Positions 34,101-43,884 of a stretch of 64,000 bases of DNA are shown piece after piece. Under the pieces are notes generated by a model. The model made no database searches. It was not told the DNA's origin and saw nothing but the letters and a program-made list of their open reading frames with translations. Within the stretch, counting starts at the first letter, position 1. Each line of letters opens with the position of its first letter. Both the position numbers and the translations under genes were made by a program. Location: assembly GCF_000875895.1 (NCBI RefSeq), contig NZ_JXCF01000020.1, forward strand, positions 1-64,000, given 5' to 3'. The stretch comes from Staphylococcus gallinarum. GTDB taxonomy: Bacteria > Bacillota > Bacilli > Staphylococcales > Staphylococcaceae.

Positions 34101-35211
34101 TGTCATCATTATTGGTTCGGGTGTTATGGGCATGTCGGTAGCGAGAGCATTGAGTGAACATTCGGTCCATGTAGCTATAATTGATCGAGATATACCTGGC
34201 ATGCATGCCTCGTATAAGGCTGGTGGGATGTTAGGTGCACAAAATGAATTTACTCAAGAATCAGCGCTCTATCATATCGCGCGTAAATCACAACAAATGT
34301 TTCCAACACTAGCAAGTGAATTATTGGATGAAGTCGCTTTAGATATTGAATATTTAAACAGTGGCTTAATTAAAATAAACGCCTCGAAAGCTGATGCGCA
34401 TGACATTCAATTGCAGTATCAATTTTTAAAGCAATATAATGACCAGATTGAGTTGCTAACGGATTCAAGATTATGTGAATTGACCAACGATAAGGTTATG
34501 AACAATGGCAAACAGGCGATGTATATACCGGACGATCATCAAGTCAATGCTAATCGATATACGAAAGCACTGCTTGAGTCTATAAAAAGGCGGAACGTGG
34601 AACGTTGTTATCATACGGAAGTGCATCATATTGAATCACTTAAACAAGGTTACAAAGTGAAGACACAGAATGGTTCGTTTTATGGTAAAAAGGTTATCGT
34701 CGCTGGTGGTGCATGGAGTGGTAGGTTAGTGTCACCCCACTTACAATCGCATAATGTTACAGGTGTCAAAGGTGAAGCGTTACTCGTAGAACACCCAACA
34801 TTGAATTTGAATACAACGTTATTTATGACGAATGGTTGCTATATCATTCCAAAGTTACAACACCGTTACATGATTGGTGCTACAAGTTACTTTGATGATT
34901 ACTCTGTCGGAGTGTCGTCGGTAGGAAGAGATTGGCTCTTACATCAAGCATCGACTATTGTACCTCAATTAAAAGATAGTCAGATGCTACATGAATGGTC
35001 CGGAATACGACCTTATAGTAAAGAAGAACGTTCAGTTATGGATGAGGTGGCGCAAGATTTGTTTGTTATCACAGGGCATTATCGCAATGGAATCTTATTA
35101 TCGCCATATATTGGTGCTTTGATGTGTGAATGGTTATTAACTGGGCAACGTCCAGAAGATTTACAAGATTTTAGAATTGAGAGGAGTGTTGACAATGCAA
35201 TGCATTATTAA
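34087..35211 (+). CDS. thiO: ThiO, glycine oxidase
   Basis: The start at 34087 is 6 bases from GGAGG. The 374-residue FAD enzyme has GSGVMGMSVA at the N-terminus, the D-amino-acid-oxidase-like GGMLGAQNE and the C-terminal ITGHYRNGILLSP motif. It oxidises glycine to iminoglycine for thiazole synthesis. Overlaps tenI and thiS. Confidence 0.92.
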   Translation: MHMYDVIIIGSGVMGMSVARALSEHSVHVAIIDRDIPGMHASYKAGGMLGAQNEFTQESALYHIARKSQQMFPTLASELLDEVALDIEYLNSGLIKINASKADAHDIQLQYQFLKQYNDQIELLTDSRLCELTNDKVMNNGKQAMYIPDDHQVNANRYTKALLESIKRRNVERCYHTEVHHIESLKQGYKVKTQNGSFYGKKVIVAGGAWSGRLVSPHLQSHNVTGVKGEALLVEHPTLNLNTTLFMTNGCYIIPKLQHRYMIGATSYFDDYSVGVSSVGRDWLLHQASTIVPQLKDSQMLHEWSGIRPYSKEERSVMDEVAQDLFVITGHYRNGILLSPYIGALMCEWLLTGQRPEDLQDFRIERSVDNAMHY

Positions 35212-35395
35212 CGGTGACAGCTTTAAATTTAGCAAAGAGTTAAATATTCAAGAATTGATTCAAGAAATGGGATTAGATGAAAATCGAATCATCGTTGAAC
35301 ACAATGAAGAATTGATTCAACGACAACAGTTTCCTGTTCAAGTGGTAAGAGATCAAGATTGTTTAGAATTATTAGAGTTTGTAGGAGGCGGATAA
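35195..35395 (+). CDS. thiS: ThiS, sulfur carrier protein
   Basis: The 66-residue ubiquitin-like protein ends in Gly-Gly (EFVGGG), the thiocarboxylate site. ATG 35195 follows GAGAGGAG. It overlaps thiO by 17 bases and is followed after one base by thiG. Confidence 0.94.
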   Translation: MQCIINGDSFKFSKELNIQELIQEMGLDENRIIVEHNEELIQRQQFPVQVVRDQDCLELLEFVGGG

Positions 35396-35396
35396 G

Positions 35397-36164
35397 ATGA
35401 TTGAAATTGGTAAATTTAAATTAAATTCGAGACTATTATTAGGTACTGGCAAATTTGAGAATGAGGATATACAACAACAAGCGATACAAGCATCAGAAAC
35501 TGAGGTGTTAACATTTGCAGTACGTCGAATGAACCTTTATGACAAAGATTTACCTAACCCACTTGCTCAAGTGGATTTATCAAATTTTGTGACCTTCCCT
35601 AATACTGCAGGAGCAAAAACTGCACAAGAAGCGGTACGTATTGCTGAAATTGCGAATCATGCTGGTGTATGTGACATGATTAAAGTTGAGGTGATTGGAG
35701 ATGATGAAACACTGTTACCTGATCCAATTGAGACTTATGAAGCTTGTAAGATATTATTGGAAAAAGGTTATACAGTATGCCCATATATTTCTAATGATGT
35801 CGTGTTAGCTAAACGATTAGAGGAATTAGGTGTCCATGCGATTATGCCGTTAGCTTCTCCAATAGGAACGGGTAGAGGCATTAACAACCCATTGAATTTA
35901 AGATATATAATAGAACGTACAAATGTACCGGTGATTGTAGATGCTGGGATTGGTTCTCCAAAAGATGCTTGTCATGCAATGGAACTAGGCGCTGATGCAA
36001 TCTTATTAAATACGGCGATATCAAGTGCAGAAGACCCAGTTAAAATGGCAGAAGCGATGAAGTTAGGTATCAATGCGGGTAGATTGAGCTTTGAAGCTGG
36101 AAGAATCCCAGTGAAATATACAGCACAAGCATCTAGTCCGACTGAAGGAATTGGATTTTTATAA
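35397..36164 (+). CDS. thiG: ThiG, thiazole synthase
   Basis: The 255-residue TIM barrel has LLLGTGKF at the N-terminus, the active-site Lys in [10 protein letters not shown] (near 100), and the phosphate-binding [14 protein letters not shown] and ILLNTAIS motifs. It makes the thiazole from deoxyxylulose 5-phosphate, iminoglycine and ThiS thiocarboxylate. Overlaps thiF by one base (ATGA-type junction). Confidence 0.96.
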   Translation: MIEIGKFKLNSRLLLGTGKFENEDIQQQAIQASETEVLTFAVRRMNLYDKDLPNPLAQVDLSNFVTFPNTAGAKTAQEAVRIAEIANHAGVCDMIKVEVIGDDETLLPDPIETYEACKILLEKGYTVCPYISNDVVLAKRLEELGVHAIMPLASPIGTGRGINNPLNLRYIIERTNVPVIVDAGIGSPKDACHAMELGADAILLNTAISSAEDPVKMAEAMKLGINAGRLSFEAGRIPVKYTAQASSPTEGIGFL

Positions 36165-37162
36165 TGAAAAGATACCAACGTCAAGCGATTTATGCACCAT
36201 TTGGTAAACATGGGCAAAGTCGACTTGAAAACACTCATATCATGATACTTGGTGCAGGTGCGTTGGGGAGTCACTGTGCGGAAATATTAACTCGGATGGG
36301 TGCAGGCAGTCTAACCATCATTGATATGGATGTCGTTGAAACATCCAACCTACATCGTCAAGCGATATTTGATGAAATGGATGCTGAACAATTGCAACCA
36401 AAAGTAATTGCCCTTGAAAATAAATTAAAGTTGATTAATAGTAATGTGAAAATCACTGCGCTATATCAAGAGCTCACTAATAACAATATTGAAAATTTAT
36501 TAAAGACGTATCAACCGGATATCGTAATTGATGGAATGGATAACTTTACAATGCGCTTTCTTATTAATGAAGCATGTCATAAATGCCAAATACCTTGGAT
36601 ATATGGAGCGGCAGTGGGAAGTAAAGGTTCAGTGTATGCCATTGACTATACGGGACCTTGCTTTAAATGTTTATTAGAGACCGTTCCTCAAACAGGAGAG
36701 AGTTGTGCAATCAATGGTGTATTGCCACCAGTTATTTATCAGGTTGCTAGTATGGAGGTTTCTGAACTATTGAGGTGGCTATCTGGTCATGGCTTTTCTA
36801 AAAAGTTAATCACGATGGATAGCTTTACTATTGATGTGAAGACATTAAATATTAGTGGGTTAAAGCAGCATCAGTGCCCAGTCTGTAAACGACAACACTA
36901 TGAATATTTAAATCAGCCAAGGACCAAACACGTTGAAAAGCAATGTGGGAATACCTATCTATTGCGTTTCAACCCTTCAGTGTTTAATTATGCAACGCTC
37001 TTACCTACTACAATTGTTAAGCAAAATGACTTTGCTAAGTTGATGACCTATCAAGGTTATCAAATGACATTATTTAAAGATGGTAGAATGAACGTTTACG
37101 GCTTAGACGAAGAAGCGGATGCACAACAACTTTTCCTTACTTTGAATAAAAGCGTTAAATAA
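36164..37162 (+). CDS. thiF: ThiF, ThiS adenylyltransferase
   Basis: The 332-residue E1-like enzyme has GAGALGSHCAEIL (near 31), the ATP-contacting ETSNLHRQ (near 62), the zinc cysteines GPCFKC and CPVCKR and the SCAING loop. It adenylates the ThiS C-terminus and passes sulfur. The C-terminal ~70 residues after the zinc site are an extension of unknown role. Last gene of the operon. Confidence 0.92.
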   Translation: MKRYQRQAIYAPFGKHGQSRLENTHIMILGAGALGSHCAEILTRMGAGSLTIIDMDVVETSNLHRQAIFDEMDAEQLQPKVIALENKLKLINSNVKITALYQELTNNNIENLLKTYQPDIVIDGMDNFTMRFLINEACHKCQIPWIYGAAVGSKGSVYAIDYTGPCFKCLLETVPQTGESCAINGVLPPVIYQVASMEVSELLRWLSGHGFSKKLITMDSFTIDVKTLNISGLKQHQCPVCKRQHYEYLNQPRTKHVEKQCGNTYLLRFNPSVFNYATLLPTTIVKQNDFAKLMTYQGYQMTLFKDGRMNVYGLDEEADAQQLFLTLNKSVK

Positions 37163-37208
37163 TCTATTAAATGATTGTAATCAAAAAATCGAATAGGCAT
37201 TAAACACT

Positions 37209-37376
37209 AAAAAGACTAAACTCTACTGCTAATTTCCTATTTTCTAACTTTATGTTTTATAACATAGAGATTAAAGTATGGGAGATTGATAGTACTCAAG
37301 TATTTATTTAAATATTGACCGTGAATAATAATTGAGTGCAATCGTAGTGACTTTGTAGATAACTTAGTCTTTTTTT
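37209..37376 (+). ncRNA. Possible structured RNA ending in a terminator
   Basis: AAAAAGACTAA (37209-37219) is complementary to TTAGTCTTTTT (37364-37374), which runs into more T residues. Inside lie ACTTTA/TAAAGT with TGTT/AACA and ACTCAA/TTGAGT stems, consistent with a multibranched fold of about 165 bases. No ORF with a ribosome binding site occurs here. It may be an unrecognised small RNA or only a distant terminator for thiF. Confidence 0.35.
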
Positions 37377-37467
37377 ATTATGTAAATAAAAGAAATTTGT
37401 CATTGCAACTAAAGTTCAATAATCCTTCATAAAGTTTTGGCAAATTTGTTAACAGCCCTAATCCAGT

Positions 37468-37521
37468 TTGAAAACACTATATATTGTGTTTTATATTTAA
37501 CTAAGACACAACATATAGGAA
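37468..37521 (+). promoter_or_regulatory. NrdR-boxed promoter of nrdDG
   Basis: ACACTATATATTGTGT (37474-37489) is a perfect NrdR box and fills the spacer between TTGAAA (37468-37473) and TATATT (37492-37497). A weaker second box (37506-37521, 12 of 16 positions) starts 32 bases downstream, the helical spacing usual for NrdR pairs. NrdR should repress when dATP is plentiful. Confidence 0.85.
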
Positions 37522-37535
37522 TGAGAGGGGATCAA

Positions 37536-39386
37536 ATGAACAAACTTGAACAAGATTTAAAACGATTAATAACAAAGGACCCAACGGTCGTTAACGAAAA
37601 TGCTAATAAAGATAGTGCAACATTTTCAACAATGAGAGATTTGACGGCAGGTGTAGTCTCTAAATCCTATGCCTTAAATTATTTATTACCTGAAAATGTG
37701 GCAACTGCACATAAAAAAGGGGAAATACATTTTCACGATTTAGATTATCATCCGTTTCAGCCATTAACAAACTGTTGTTTAATTGATGCTGAAAAAATGC
37801 TGTCAGAAGGCTTTCAAATCGGTAATGCTACTGTGACATCACCTAAATCTATACAGACTGCTTCGGCACAATTAGTGCAAATTATAGCAAATGTTTCGAG
37901 CAGTCAATATGGTGGATGTACGATTGATCGTGTAGATGAATTGTTAAGTCATTATGTTATTTTTAATGAGCAAAAGCACCGCGAAACAGCAGAAAAATTT
38001 GTTACAAAGGACAATATAGATACATATATCGACGAACAGATTACACGTGACATTAAAGACGCAATTGAAAGTTTAGAATATGAAATCAATACGCTATATA
38101 CTTCAAATGGTCAGACACCATTTGTAACCTTAGGCTTTGGATTAGGAACAGATTGTTATAGCCGTAAGATTCAACAAGCGATCTTAAATACACGTATTAA
38201 AGGATTAGGGAAAAATAGAATTACTGCAATCTTCCCTAAATTAGTATTTTCTATTAAAAGAGGTGTCAATTTAGAGCAACAGGACCCAAATTATGATATT
38301 AAACAATTGGCATTAGAATGTTCGACAAAGCGTATGTACCCAGATATTTTAAATTATGATAAAACTGTGGAACTATTAGGTGATTTTAAAGCACCAATGG
38401 GTTGTCGTTCATTTTTACCATCTTGGAAAGATGAAAATGGTAACTTTGAAAATAACGGACGTTGTAATTTAGGGGTCGTAACATTGAATGTACCGCGTAT
38501 TGCTATTGAGTCTAATGGTGATATCGAGACATTTTGGAAGATTTTCCATAAGCGTATGGAAATTATGCATGATGCATTAGTATATCGCATTGAAAGAATT
38601 AAACAAGCAACACCAGATAATGCACCAATTTTATATAAAAACGGTGCATTTAAATACAAATTAAATGATGAGGACACGGTATTTTCGATATTTAATAATA
38701 AGCGTGCAACTTTATCTATGGGCTATATTGGTCTTTACGAGGCGGCTACAGTATTTTATGGACCGAATTGGGAAACACAATCTAAAGCAAAGGCATTTAC
38801 CTTAGATATATTAAAAGCAATGAAGTCATATCAATTAAAATGGACTGAAACTTACGATATATGGTTTAGTATCTATAGTACACCGAGTGAATCGCTTACA
38901 GATAGATTCTGTCGTTTAGATCAAGAAATATTTGGTGACATCCCAGATATTACAGATAAAGGTTATTATACAAATTCATTCCACTATGACGTGCGTAAAG
39001 ATGTGAGTCCATTTGAGAAAATTGATTTTGAACAAGACTATCCAGTTTATGCAAGCGGTGGTTATATCCATTACTGTGAATATCCAAAATTAAATCACAA
39101 TTTAAAGGCATTAGAATCTGTATGGGATTATGCATACGATAAAGTAAGTTATCTGGGTACTAATATACCGATTGACCATTGTCATGAATGTGATTTTAAA
39201 GGTGACTTTAAAACAACAGAAAAAGGATATCAGTGTCCAGAATGTGGTAACGATAATCCAAAAACTGTAGATGTCGTAAAACGTACTTGTGGTTATTTGG
39301 GCAATCCAGTGCAACGACCAACAATTGAAGGACGTCATAAGGAAATTTGTGCACGTGTTAAACATTTGAAAGATAAGACAGTATGA
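37536..39386 (+). CDS. nrdD: Anaerobic ribonucleoside-triphosphate reductase
   Basis: Start at ATG 37536 after GAGAGGGG; the frame is open further upstream but has no start with a ribosome binding site. The 616-residue enzyme has the N-terminal HFHDLDY, the active-site stretch GRCNLGVV, the C-terminal zinc cysteines CHECDFKG and CPECG and the glycyl radical site RTCGYLGNP. It reduces NTPs to dNTPs without oxygen. Overlaps nrdG by 4 bases. Confidence 0.97.
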   Translation: MNKLEQDLKRLITKDPTVVNENANKDSATFSTMRDLTAGVVSKSYALNYLLPENVATAHKKGEIHFHDLDYHPFQPLTNCCLIDAEKMLSEGFQIGNATVTSPKSIQTASAQLVQIIANVSSSQYGGCTIDRVDELLSHYVIFNEQKHRETAEKFVTKDNIDTYIDEQITRDIKDAIESLEYEINTLYTSNGQTPFVTLGFGLGTDCYSRKIQQAILNTRIKGLGKNRITAIFPKLVFSIKRGVNLEQQDPNYDIKQLALECSTKRMYPDILNYDKTVELLGDFKAPMGCRSFLPSWKDENGNFENNGRCNLGVVTLNVPRIAIESNGDIETFWKIFHKRMEIMHDALVYRIERIKQATPDNAPILYKNGAFKYKLNDEDTVFSIFNNKRATLSMGYIGLYEAATVFYGPNWETQSKAKAFTLDILKAMKSYQLKWTETYDIWFSIYSTPSESLTDRFCRLDQEIFGDIPDITDKGYYTNSFHYDVRKDVSPFEKIDFEQDYPVYASGGYIHYCEYPKLNHNLKALESVWDYAYDKVSYLGTNIPIDHCHECDFKGDFKTTEKGYQCPECGNDNPKTVDVVKRTCGYLGNPVQRPTIEGRHKEICARVKHLKDKTV

Positions 39387-39919
39387 CAATCTTAGATTTG
39401 ATCAACGGACAAGGTTATATTGCAAGAATAGAATCACAAAGTTTCGTTGACGGTGAGGGTGTGCGATGTAGTATTTATGTTTCAGGTTGTCCATTTGCCT
39501 GTAAAGGATGTTACAACAAGGCGGCTCAAAATTTTAGATACGGTGAAAGGTTTAATGAGGAAGTCCTAGAGGAAATATTAGAAAATTGTGCTCCAGATTA
39601 TATAGATGGTTTGAGTATATTAGGTGGTGAGCCATTTTGTAATTTGGATACAACATTGCGTTGTGTGCGTGCATTTCGCCAACGTTTTGGTAACAGTAAG
39701 ACAATTTGGGTTTGGAGTGGTTTCTTATTTGAGTATTTAGCAAGTGGAAATTCCGAGAGACGTGCATTTTTAGAATTAATAGATGTATTGGTAGATGGCC
39801 CATTTATGGCGCATCTTTATCGTTCAAACCTACCTTATAAAGGGTCACTTAATCAACGGATCATTGATGTACAAGCATCATTAACTAATCAACACCTGTG
39901 TGAATATATAACAACCTAA
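39383..39919 (+). CDS. nrdG: NrdG, anaerobic NrdD-activating radical SAM enzyme
   Basis: The 178-residue radical SAM protein has the CxxxCxxC cluster motif in GCPFACKGCYN (near 31-41) and GGEPF (near 80). It generates the glycyl radical on NrdD. Translationally coupled to nrdD by a 4-base overlap. Confidence 0.96.
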   Translation: MTILDLINGQGYIARIESQSFVDGEGVRCSIYVSGCPFACKGCYNKAAQNFRYGERFNEEVLEEILENCAPDYIDGLSILGGEPFCNLDTTLRCVRAFRQRFGNSKTIWVWSGFLFEYLASGNSERRAFLELIDVLVDGPFMAHLYRSNLPYKGSLNQRIIDVQASLTNQHLCEYITT

Positions 39920-39993
39920 TAACAATGTAATTATAATGAATTGAATCGCTAATATAACGCGTTAATGAAGTGTTTAGCTTTAACATGAATACA

Positions 39994-40028
39994 AAAAACT
40001 GTCGTCAAATCATTGACGACAGTTTTTT
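39994..40028. terminator. Bidirectional terminator, nrdG / LLM gene
   Basis: AAACTGTCGTCAA pairs with TTGACGACAGTTT over an ATCA loop with A- and T-runs outside. Confidence 0.9.
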
Positions 40029-40051
40029 TATGCTGCTTAATCGAGCGTTGT

Positions 40052-41113
40052 TTATTTGCTTAAATGCTTTTTAACTTCTGGTATAATTTTATCTCCGATG
40101 AGTTCGATATTTTTCATGATTTTATCGAATGGGACACCACCAAAATCAATCTGTGCCATAAAGCGTTGATGTTGATAAAGTTCATGTTGATAAAGTATCT
40201 TTTCGATAATTTGCTGTGGGCTACCAACCATTAATGCATCTCTATAATCTGGTGCCTGTTCAAACTGTTGTCTTGGATAACCTTGACCACGAATAAATGA
40301 AATACCGACATTTAAATGTGGATAATATTCATTTAATGCTGCTTGAGTTGTTTCGGCAGTGTAGAATAAACTCGCAGTAGCCACTGGTAACTTTGTTGGC
40401 GCAATATCATGACCGCTTTCTTCAGCAGCTGTACGGTAAGCATCTATTGAATCTTTAAATACTTCTGCAGGACCGCCTAATGTTGTAATCATCATTGGAA
40501 TACCTTGGTGACCGGCTTTAATTGCGCTTGCTTGACCACCACCGACAGCACGCCAAATTGGTAATGTATTATCGATTGGACGTGGGAATATCTTCATATT
40601 ATTTAAATTAGGTCTGAATTTTCCTGACCAAGTTATACGTTCAGATTCATTTAATTGACGCAATAATGCGAGTTTCTCTTCATATAATTCATCATAATCA
40701 TTAATATCAAGGCCAAACAATTCGAATAATCCAGTACGTGATGCACGACCTGCTACTATTTCTGCACGGCCATGTGAAATTAAATCAAGCGTTGCGAAAT
40801 CTTCAAAGACTCTGACAGGGTCTGCTGCACTAATAATGGATGATGAGCTTGAAATTTTAATATTTTCAGTAGCTTGGGCAATAGCACCTAAGACAACACT
40901 GTGCGCTTGTGTTGTGAAATGTTCTTGGTGACTTTCGCCTACTGCAAACACATCCAATCCAGCTTGATCTGCTAACTTACTGGCTTCGATTAATTCTTTA
41001 ATACGCTGTTCGTAACTTACTTTTGTGCCGTTATGTGGATTTAATAAGTGATCTCCCAAAGAATAAAGTCCAAATTCAAGTGGTGTGTGTTTATTCATTT
41101 CTAATTGTGCCAT
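40052..41113 (-). CDS. LLM class flavin-dependent oxidoreductase
   Basis: The 353-residue bacterial-luciferase-like TIM barrel has FAVGESHQEHF near residue 55, SSSSIISAADPVRVFEDFATLD near 90 and VAGRASRTGLFELFG near 120, placing it in the LuxA-like F420/FMN-dependent family. It follows the ring-cleaving dioxygenase gene by 18 bases. Together they suggest handling of quinone-like or aromatic compounds, but the substrate is unknown. Confidence 0.87.
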   Translation of the reverse strand: MAQLEMNKHTPLEFGLYSLGDHLLNPHNGTKVSYEQRIKELIEASKLADQAGLDVFAVGESHQEHFTTQAHSVVLGAIAQATENIKISSSSSIISAADPVRVFEDFATLDLISHGRAEIVAGRASRTGLFELFGLDINDYDELYEEKLALLRQLNESERITWSGKFRPNLNNMKIFPRPIDNTLPIWRAVGGGQASAIKAGHQGIPMMITTLGGPAEVFKDSIDAYRTAAEESGHDIAPTKLPVATASLFYTAETTQAALNEYYPHLNVGISFIRGQGYPRQQFEQAPDYRDALMVGSPQQIIEKILYQHELYQHQRFMAQIDFGGVPFDKIMKNIELIGDKIIPEVKKHLSK

Positions 41114-41131
41114 TATAGGTGCCTCCTTATT

Positions 41132-42067
41132 TTATAATTCGTGCAAATTTGCTTCTATTTCACTGCGTTGATCTTCCATAAAATCAGGTAAATTTAAATG
41201 TTTACCTAAATCTTCAGGTTTAGTATCTACTGTGAACCCAGGATCTTCTGTAGCAAATTCAAATAGAATACGATTATGTCTATAATATAATGATTTAAAG
41301 AAATAGCGGTCAATAATACCTGAATTAGGTTTTGAATGTTGATTGATTGTCTCTAATACTGCATTTAAGTCGTCATCTTGCGGCGTAGTTACTGCAATAT
41401 GGTGTACATATCCTTGACCAGGACGCGCACGTTCACCTTGTTGTTCTATAATAACGAAATCTGTGTACAGTCCTGCGTCATCTAAAGTCATAACAGTCAT
41501 ATGTGCATCATTACCAATTGTGCGGTGATGATAATTTAAGTCTTGCGCTAAAAATTCAATCGTCGGTTTACTATCTCTAACCCTTAATTCGACTGGACCC
41601 ATTCCAAGTATTTGATGGTGTGATGGCACATCTGTGTAAGGATTTCTACGCCACATTGTTGGGAGGGCATAGTCGTCATTTACTAACAAAATTAAATTTA
41701 AACCATCAGGATCTTTGAAATTAATTGCAGGTTGAGATAAATAAGTGATTGCTTCCCAGTGGACGTCATTATCATCTAAGCGAGCTTTGTAATAATCTAA
41801 AGCAGCTTGATCAGGTATAAGTAGAGACAAACGATAGATTGAGTCAGTACCAGGACGATTTTGTCCAATATTAGGAATTTCAAAGAAACTTAGTAATGTT
41901 CCCGGCGCTCCTAATTCATCGCCGAAGAATAAATGATACATCGTTGGATTATCTTGGTTAACGGATTTTTCTACTAATCGTAATCCGAGTATTTGAGTAT
42001 AAAAGTCTTTATTGATTTGTGCATTTTTTGTATACATTGAAATATGATGATGACCTGTTACATGCAT
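41132..42067 (-). CDS. Ring-cleaving (VOC-family) dioxygenase, MhqO/MhqE-like
   Basis: The 311-residue protein has two vicinal-oxygen-chelate modules. Metal ligands are in VTGHHHISM (near 5), GYVHHIAVTTP (near 217) and ILFEFATEDPGF (near 272). This is the MhqO/MhqE type that Bacillus and Staphylococcus induce against hydroquinones. Co-transcribed with an LLM oxidoreductase; no MhqR-type gene is adjacent. Confidence 0.88.
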   Translation of the reverse strand: MHVTGHHHISMYTKNAQINKDFYTQILGLRLVEKSVNQDNPTMYHLFFGDELGAPGTLLSFFEIPNIGQNRPGTDSIYRLSLLIPDQAALDYYKARLDDNDVHWEAITYLSQPAINFKDPDGLNLILLVNDDYALPTMWRRNPYTDVPSHHQILGMGPVELRVRDSKPTIEFLAQDLNYHHRTIGNDAHMTVMTLDDAGLYTDFVIIEQQGERARPGQGYVHHIAVTTPQDDDLNAVLETINQHSKPNSGIIDRYFFKSLYYRHNRILFEFATEDPGFTVDTKPEDLGKHLNLPDFMEDQRSEIEANLHEL

Positions 42068-42225
42068 TTGAAAGCCCCCTAAAATTCAACTAATTAAAAT
42101 GATTTAATTGCCAATTACCTTATTTAAGAAAAACAAAACATTTTTGATATAAAAAGTATACTTGATACATATAATATACTATCGATTTGTATAAAATGCA
42201 ACACCTGTTGTTTATTGCTATAAAA

Positions 42226-42257
42226 ATAGCACCACATCATCGATATATGGGTGCTAC
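42226..42257 (-). terminator. Terminator after the gntR-family gene
   Basis: On the minus strand TAGCACCCA pairs with TGGTGCTA and is followed by TTTTTAT. Confidence 0.72.
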
Positions 42258-42265
42258 TGTTATAA

Positions 42266-42883
42266 TTATTCTGATTGTTTGAAATCTAAATAGAATAAAC
42301 TAAACTCTAAATCTTTCTTCAAATGATCCTCCAATAAAGAAACTGCTAGTTCAATGTCTCTGTTGAAAAGGGCATCTACAATTGCACGGTGTTCTTCTAT
42401 TAGTCCTGGTCGTCGTTTGTTAATTACAGTTTGACTAAAGAGGTAAATAAAACTTTTATATTTTTGATAGGTATCTAATATAAATTGGTTATGTGTAGCA
42501 TGCATAATTTTTTGATGAAACTTATCATTAATGTCGATAATTTTACTTTCTGCTTCATGCTCTATATCAATATCAGTATAACTCCGCAATTCAGCTAAAT
42601 CGCTAGTAGTATAGACAATAGCTGCTTTTCTTAATGCATGACTTTCCAACAAGATGCGCATTTCAAATATTTGTCTGTATTCTTCTGTTGTAGGAATAAA
42701 AATATATGAGTTTTTAATAAAATATTCCAACTCTAATTGTTTTAATGCTTCTCTAACCGGAGTACGACTCACATTATACTTTTTTGCAAGTTTGGCTTCC
42801 GTTATTTTTTCATTTTTACTTAATTCACCTGAAATAATGTCATTTCTAATCTTTTCATAAATAGATAATTCATTTGTATTCAA
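42266..42883 (-). CDS. GntR-family regulator (FCD type) of the tetronate-like cassette
   Basis: The ~205-residue protein has a GntR winged helix (about 8-70, ITEAKLAKKYNVSRTPVREALKQLE) and a helical FCD effector domain. The start is probably TTG 42883, because GATGAGGTG sits just before it; ATG 42904 has no ribosome binding site. Divergent from a dehydrogenase-kinase-permease operon, across a region with TGTATACA-type sites, so it should be its substrate-responsive repressor. Confidence 0.83.
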   Translation of the reverse strand: MNTNELSIYEKIRNDIISGELSKNEKITEAKLAKKYNVSRTPVREALKQLELEYFIKNSYIFIPTTEEYRQIFEMRILLESHALRKAAIVYTTSDLAELRSYTDIDIEHEAESKIIDINDKFHQKIMHATHNQFILDTYQKYKSFIYLFSQTVINKRRPGLIEEHRAIVDALFNRDIELAVSLLEDHLKKDLEFSLFYLDFKQSE

Positions 42884-42929
42884 TTGATTCACCTCATCAT
42901 TCATAGTGTACTATAAAAAATTATGGATT

Positions 42930-42945
42930 AAAATGTATACATTTT
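42930..42945. promoter_or_regulatory. GntR-type operator in the divergent region
   Basis: AAAATGTATACATTTT is a perfect 16-bp palindrome. Related half-sites AGTGTACTAT (42905-42914) and GGTATACACT (42955-42964) flank it. Likely bound by the adjacent FCD-type GntR regulator. Confidence 0.68.
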
Positions 42946-43000
42946 ATGGATTTTGGTATACACTAACAACTGTAAGCGATTTCAGAAAGGGTGTTCAATC

Positions 43001-43876
43001 ATGAAAGTAGGCTTTATAGGATTAGGAATTATGGGGAAACCCATGGTTAAAAATTTACTAAAATCAAATGTCACAGTATTTGTGAATGATGTAAATAAAG
43101 AATCAGAACAAGAAGTAGCAAAGCTCGGTGCCAAACCAGTATCTTTAGCAAGCATGGCCAGTGAAGTGGAACATATCATAACCTCACTACCTAATGGTGC
43201 TATCGTAAAGGCTGTGTTATATAGTGGAGAATCAGCATTGTTGAACTATGATGTTACTCATGTGCAATCAATTATTGATACGAGTTCATTAACACCGAAT
43301 GAATCTTTAGAAATTAGTAAAGTACTTGAGCATAAACAAATTAAATATATTGACGCTCCTGTTAGTGGAGGTGAACCTTTAGCGATAAGTGGTGAACTAT
43401 CCGTGATGATTGGATGTGATCCTGATGATGTAGCAACTACTCAGCAAGTTTTAGCGCCTATTGCTGCATCCGTAATACGTGTTGGAGATGTCGGTTCTGG
43501 TAGTGTCGTAAAATTGGCAAATCAAATCATCGTAAATACAAATATAGCGGCATTGTCAGAAGCAGTAGTGTTAGCTAAACGTTTCGATATTGATTTAGAG
43601 CGTATGCACGAAGCAATCAAAGGTGGACTAGCAGGTTCAAGTGTCATGGAAGCAAAGTTTCCTAAGATGATTGCAGAGGATTATCAACCAGGTGGTACAT
43701 TGAATATTAATCTAAAAGATATGAAAAACGTGACATCGACAGCAGACACAGTTGGTCTTACCCTACCATTAACAAATCAAGTTAAAGAAATCTATAAATC
43801 TGAAGTTGCACATGGTAATGGTCTTAACGATCATTCAGGCATCATAAAATATTTTGAAAAAATAAATCATATGTAG
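43001..43876 (+). CDS. 3-hydroxyisobutyrate/tartronate-semialdehyde-type dehydrogenase (LtnD/GarR-like)
   Basis: ATG 43001 follows AAAGGGTG. The 291-residue beta-hydroxyacid dehydrogenase has GFIGLGIMGKPM (near 4), the substrate-binding DAPVSGGEP (near 118) and the catalytic Lys in GSGSVVKLANQ (near 170). Next to a DUF1537 kinase, such enzymes act as L-threonate or D-erythronate 2-dehydrogenases, yielding 3-oxo-tetronates. First gene of the operon. Confidence 0.87.
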   Translation: MKVGFIGLGIMGKPMVKNLLKSNVTVFVNDVNKESEQEVAKLGAKPVSLASMASEVEHIITSLPNGAIVKAVLYSGESALLNYDVTHVQSIIDTSSLTPNESLEISKVLEHKQIKYIDAPVSGGEPLAISGELSVMIGCDPDDVATTQQVLAPIAASVIRVGDVGSGSVVKLANQIIVNTNIAALSEAVVLAKRFDIDLERMHEAIKGGLAGSSVMEAKFPKMIAEDYQPGGTLNINLKDMKNVTSTADTVGLTLPLTNQVKEIYKSEVAHGNGLNDHSGIIKYFEKINHM

Positions 43877-43884
43877 GTGAAATG

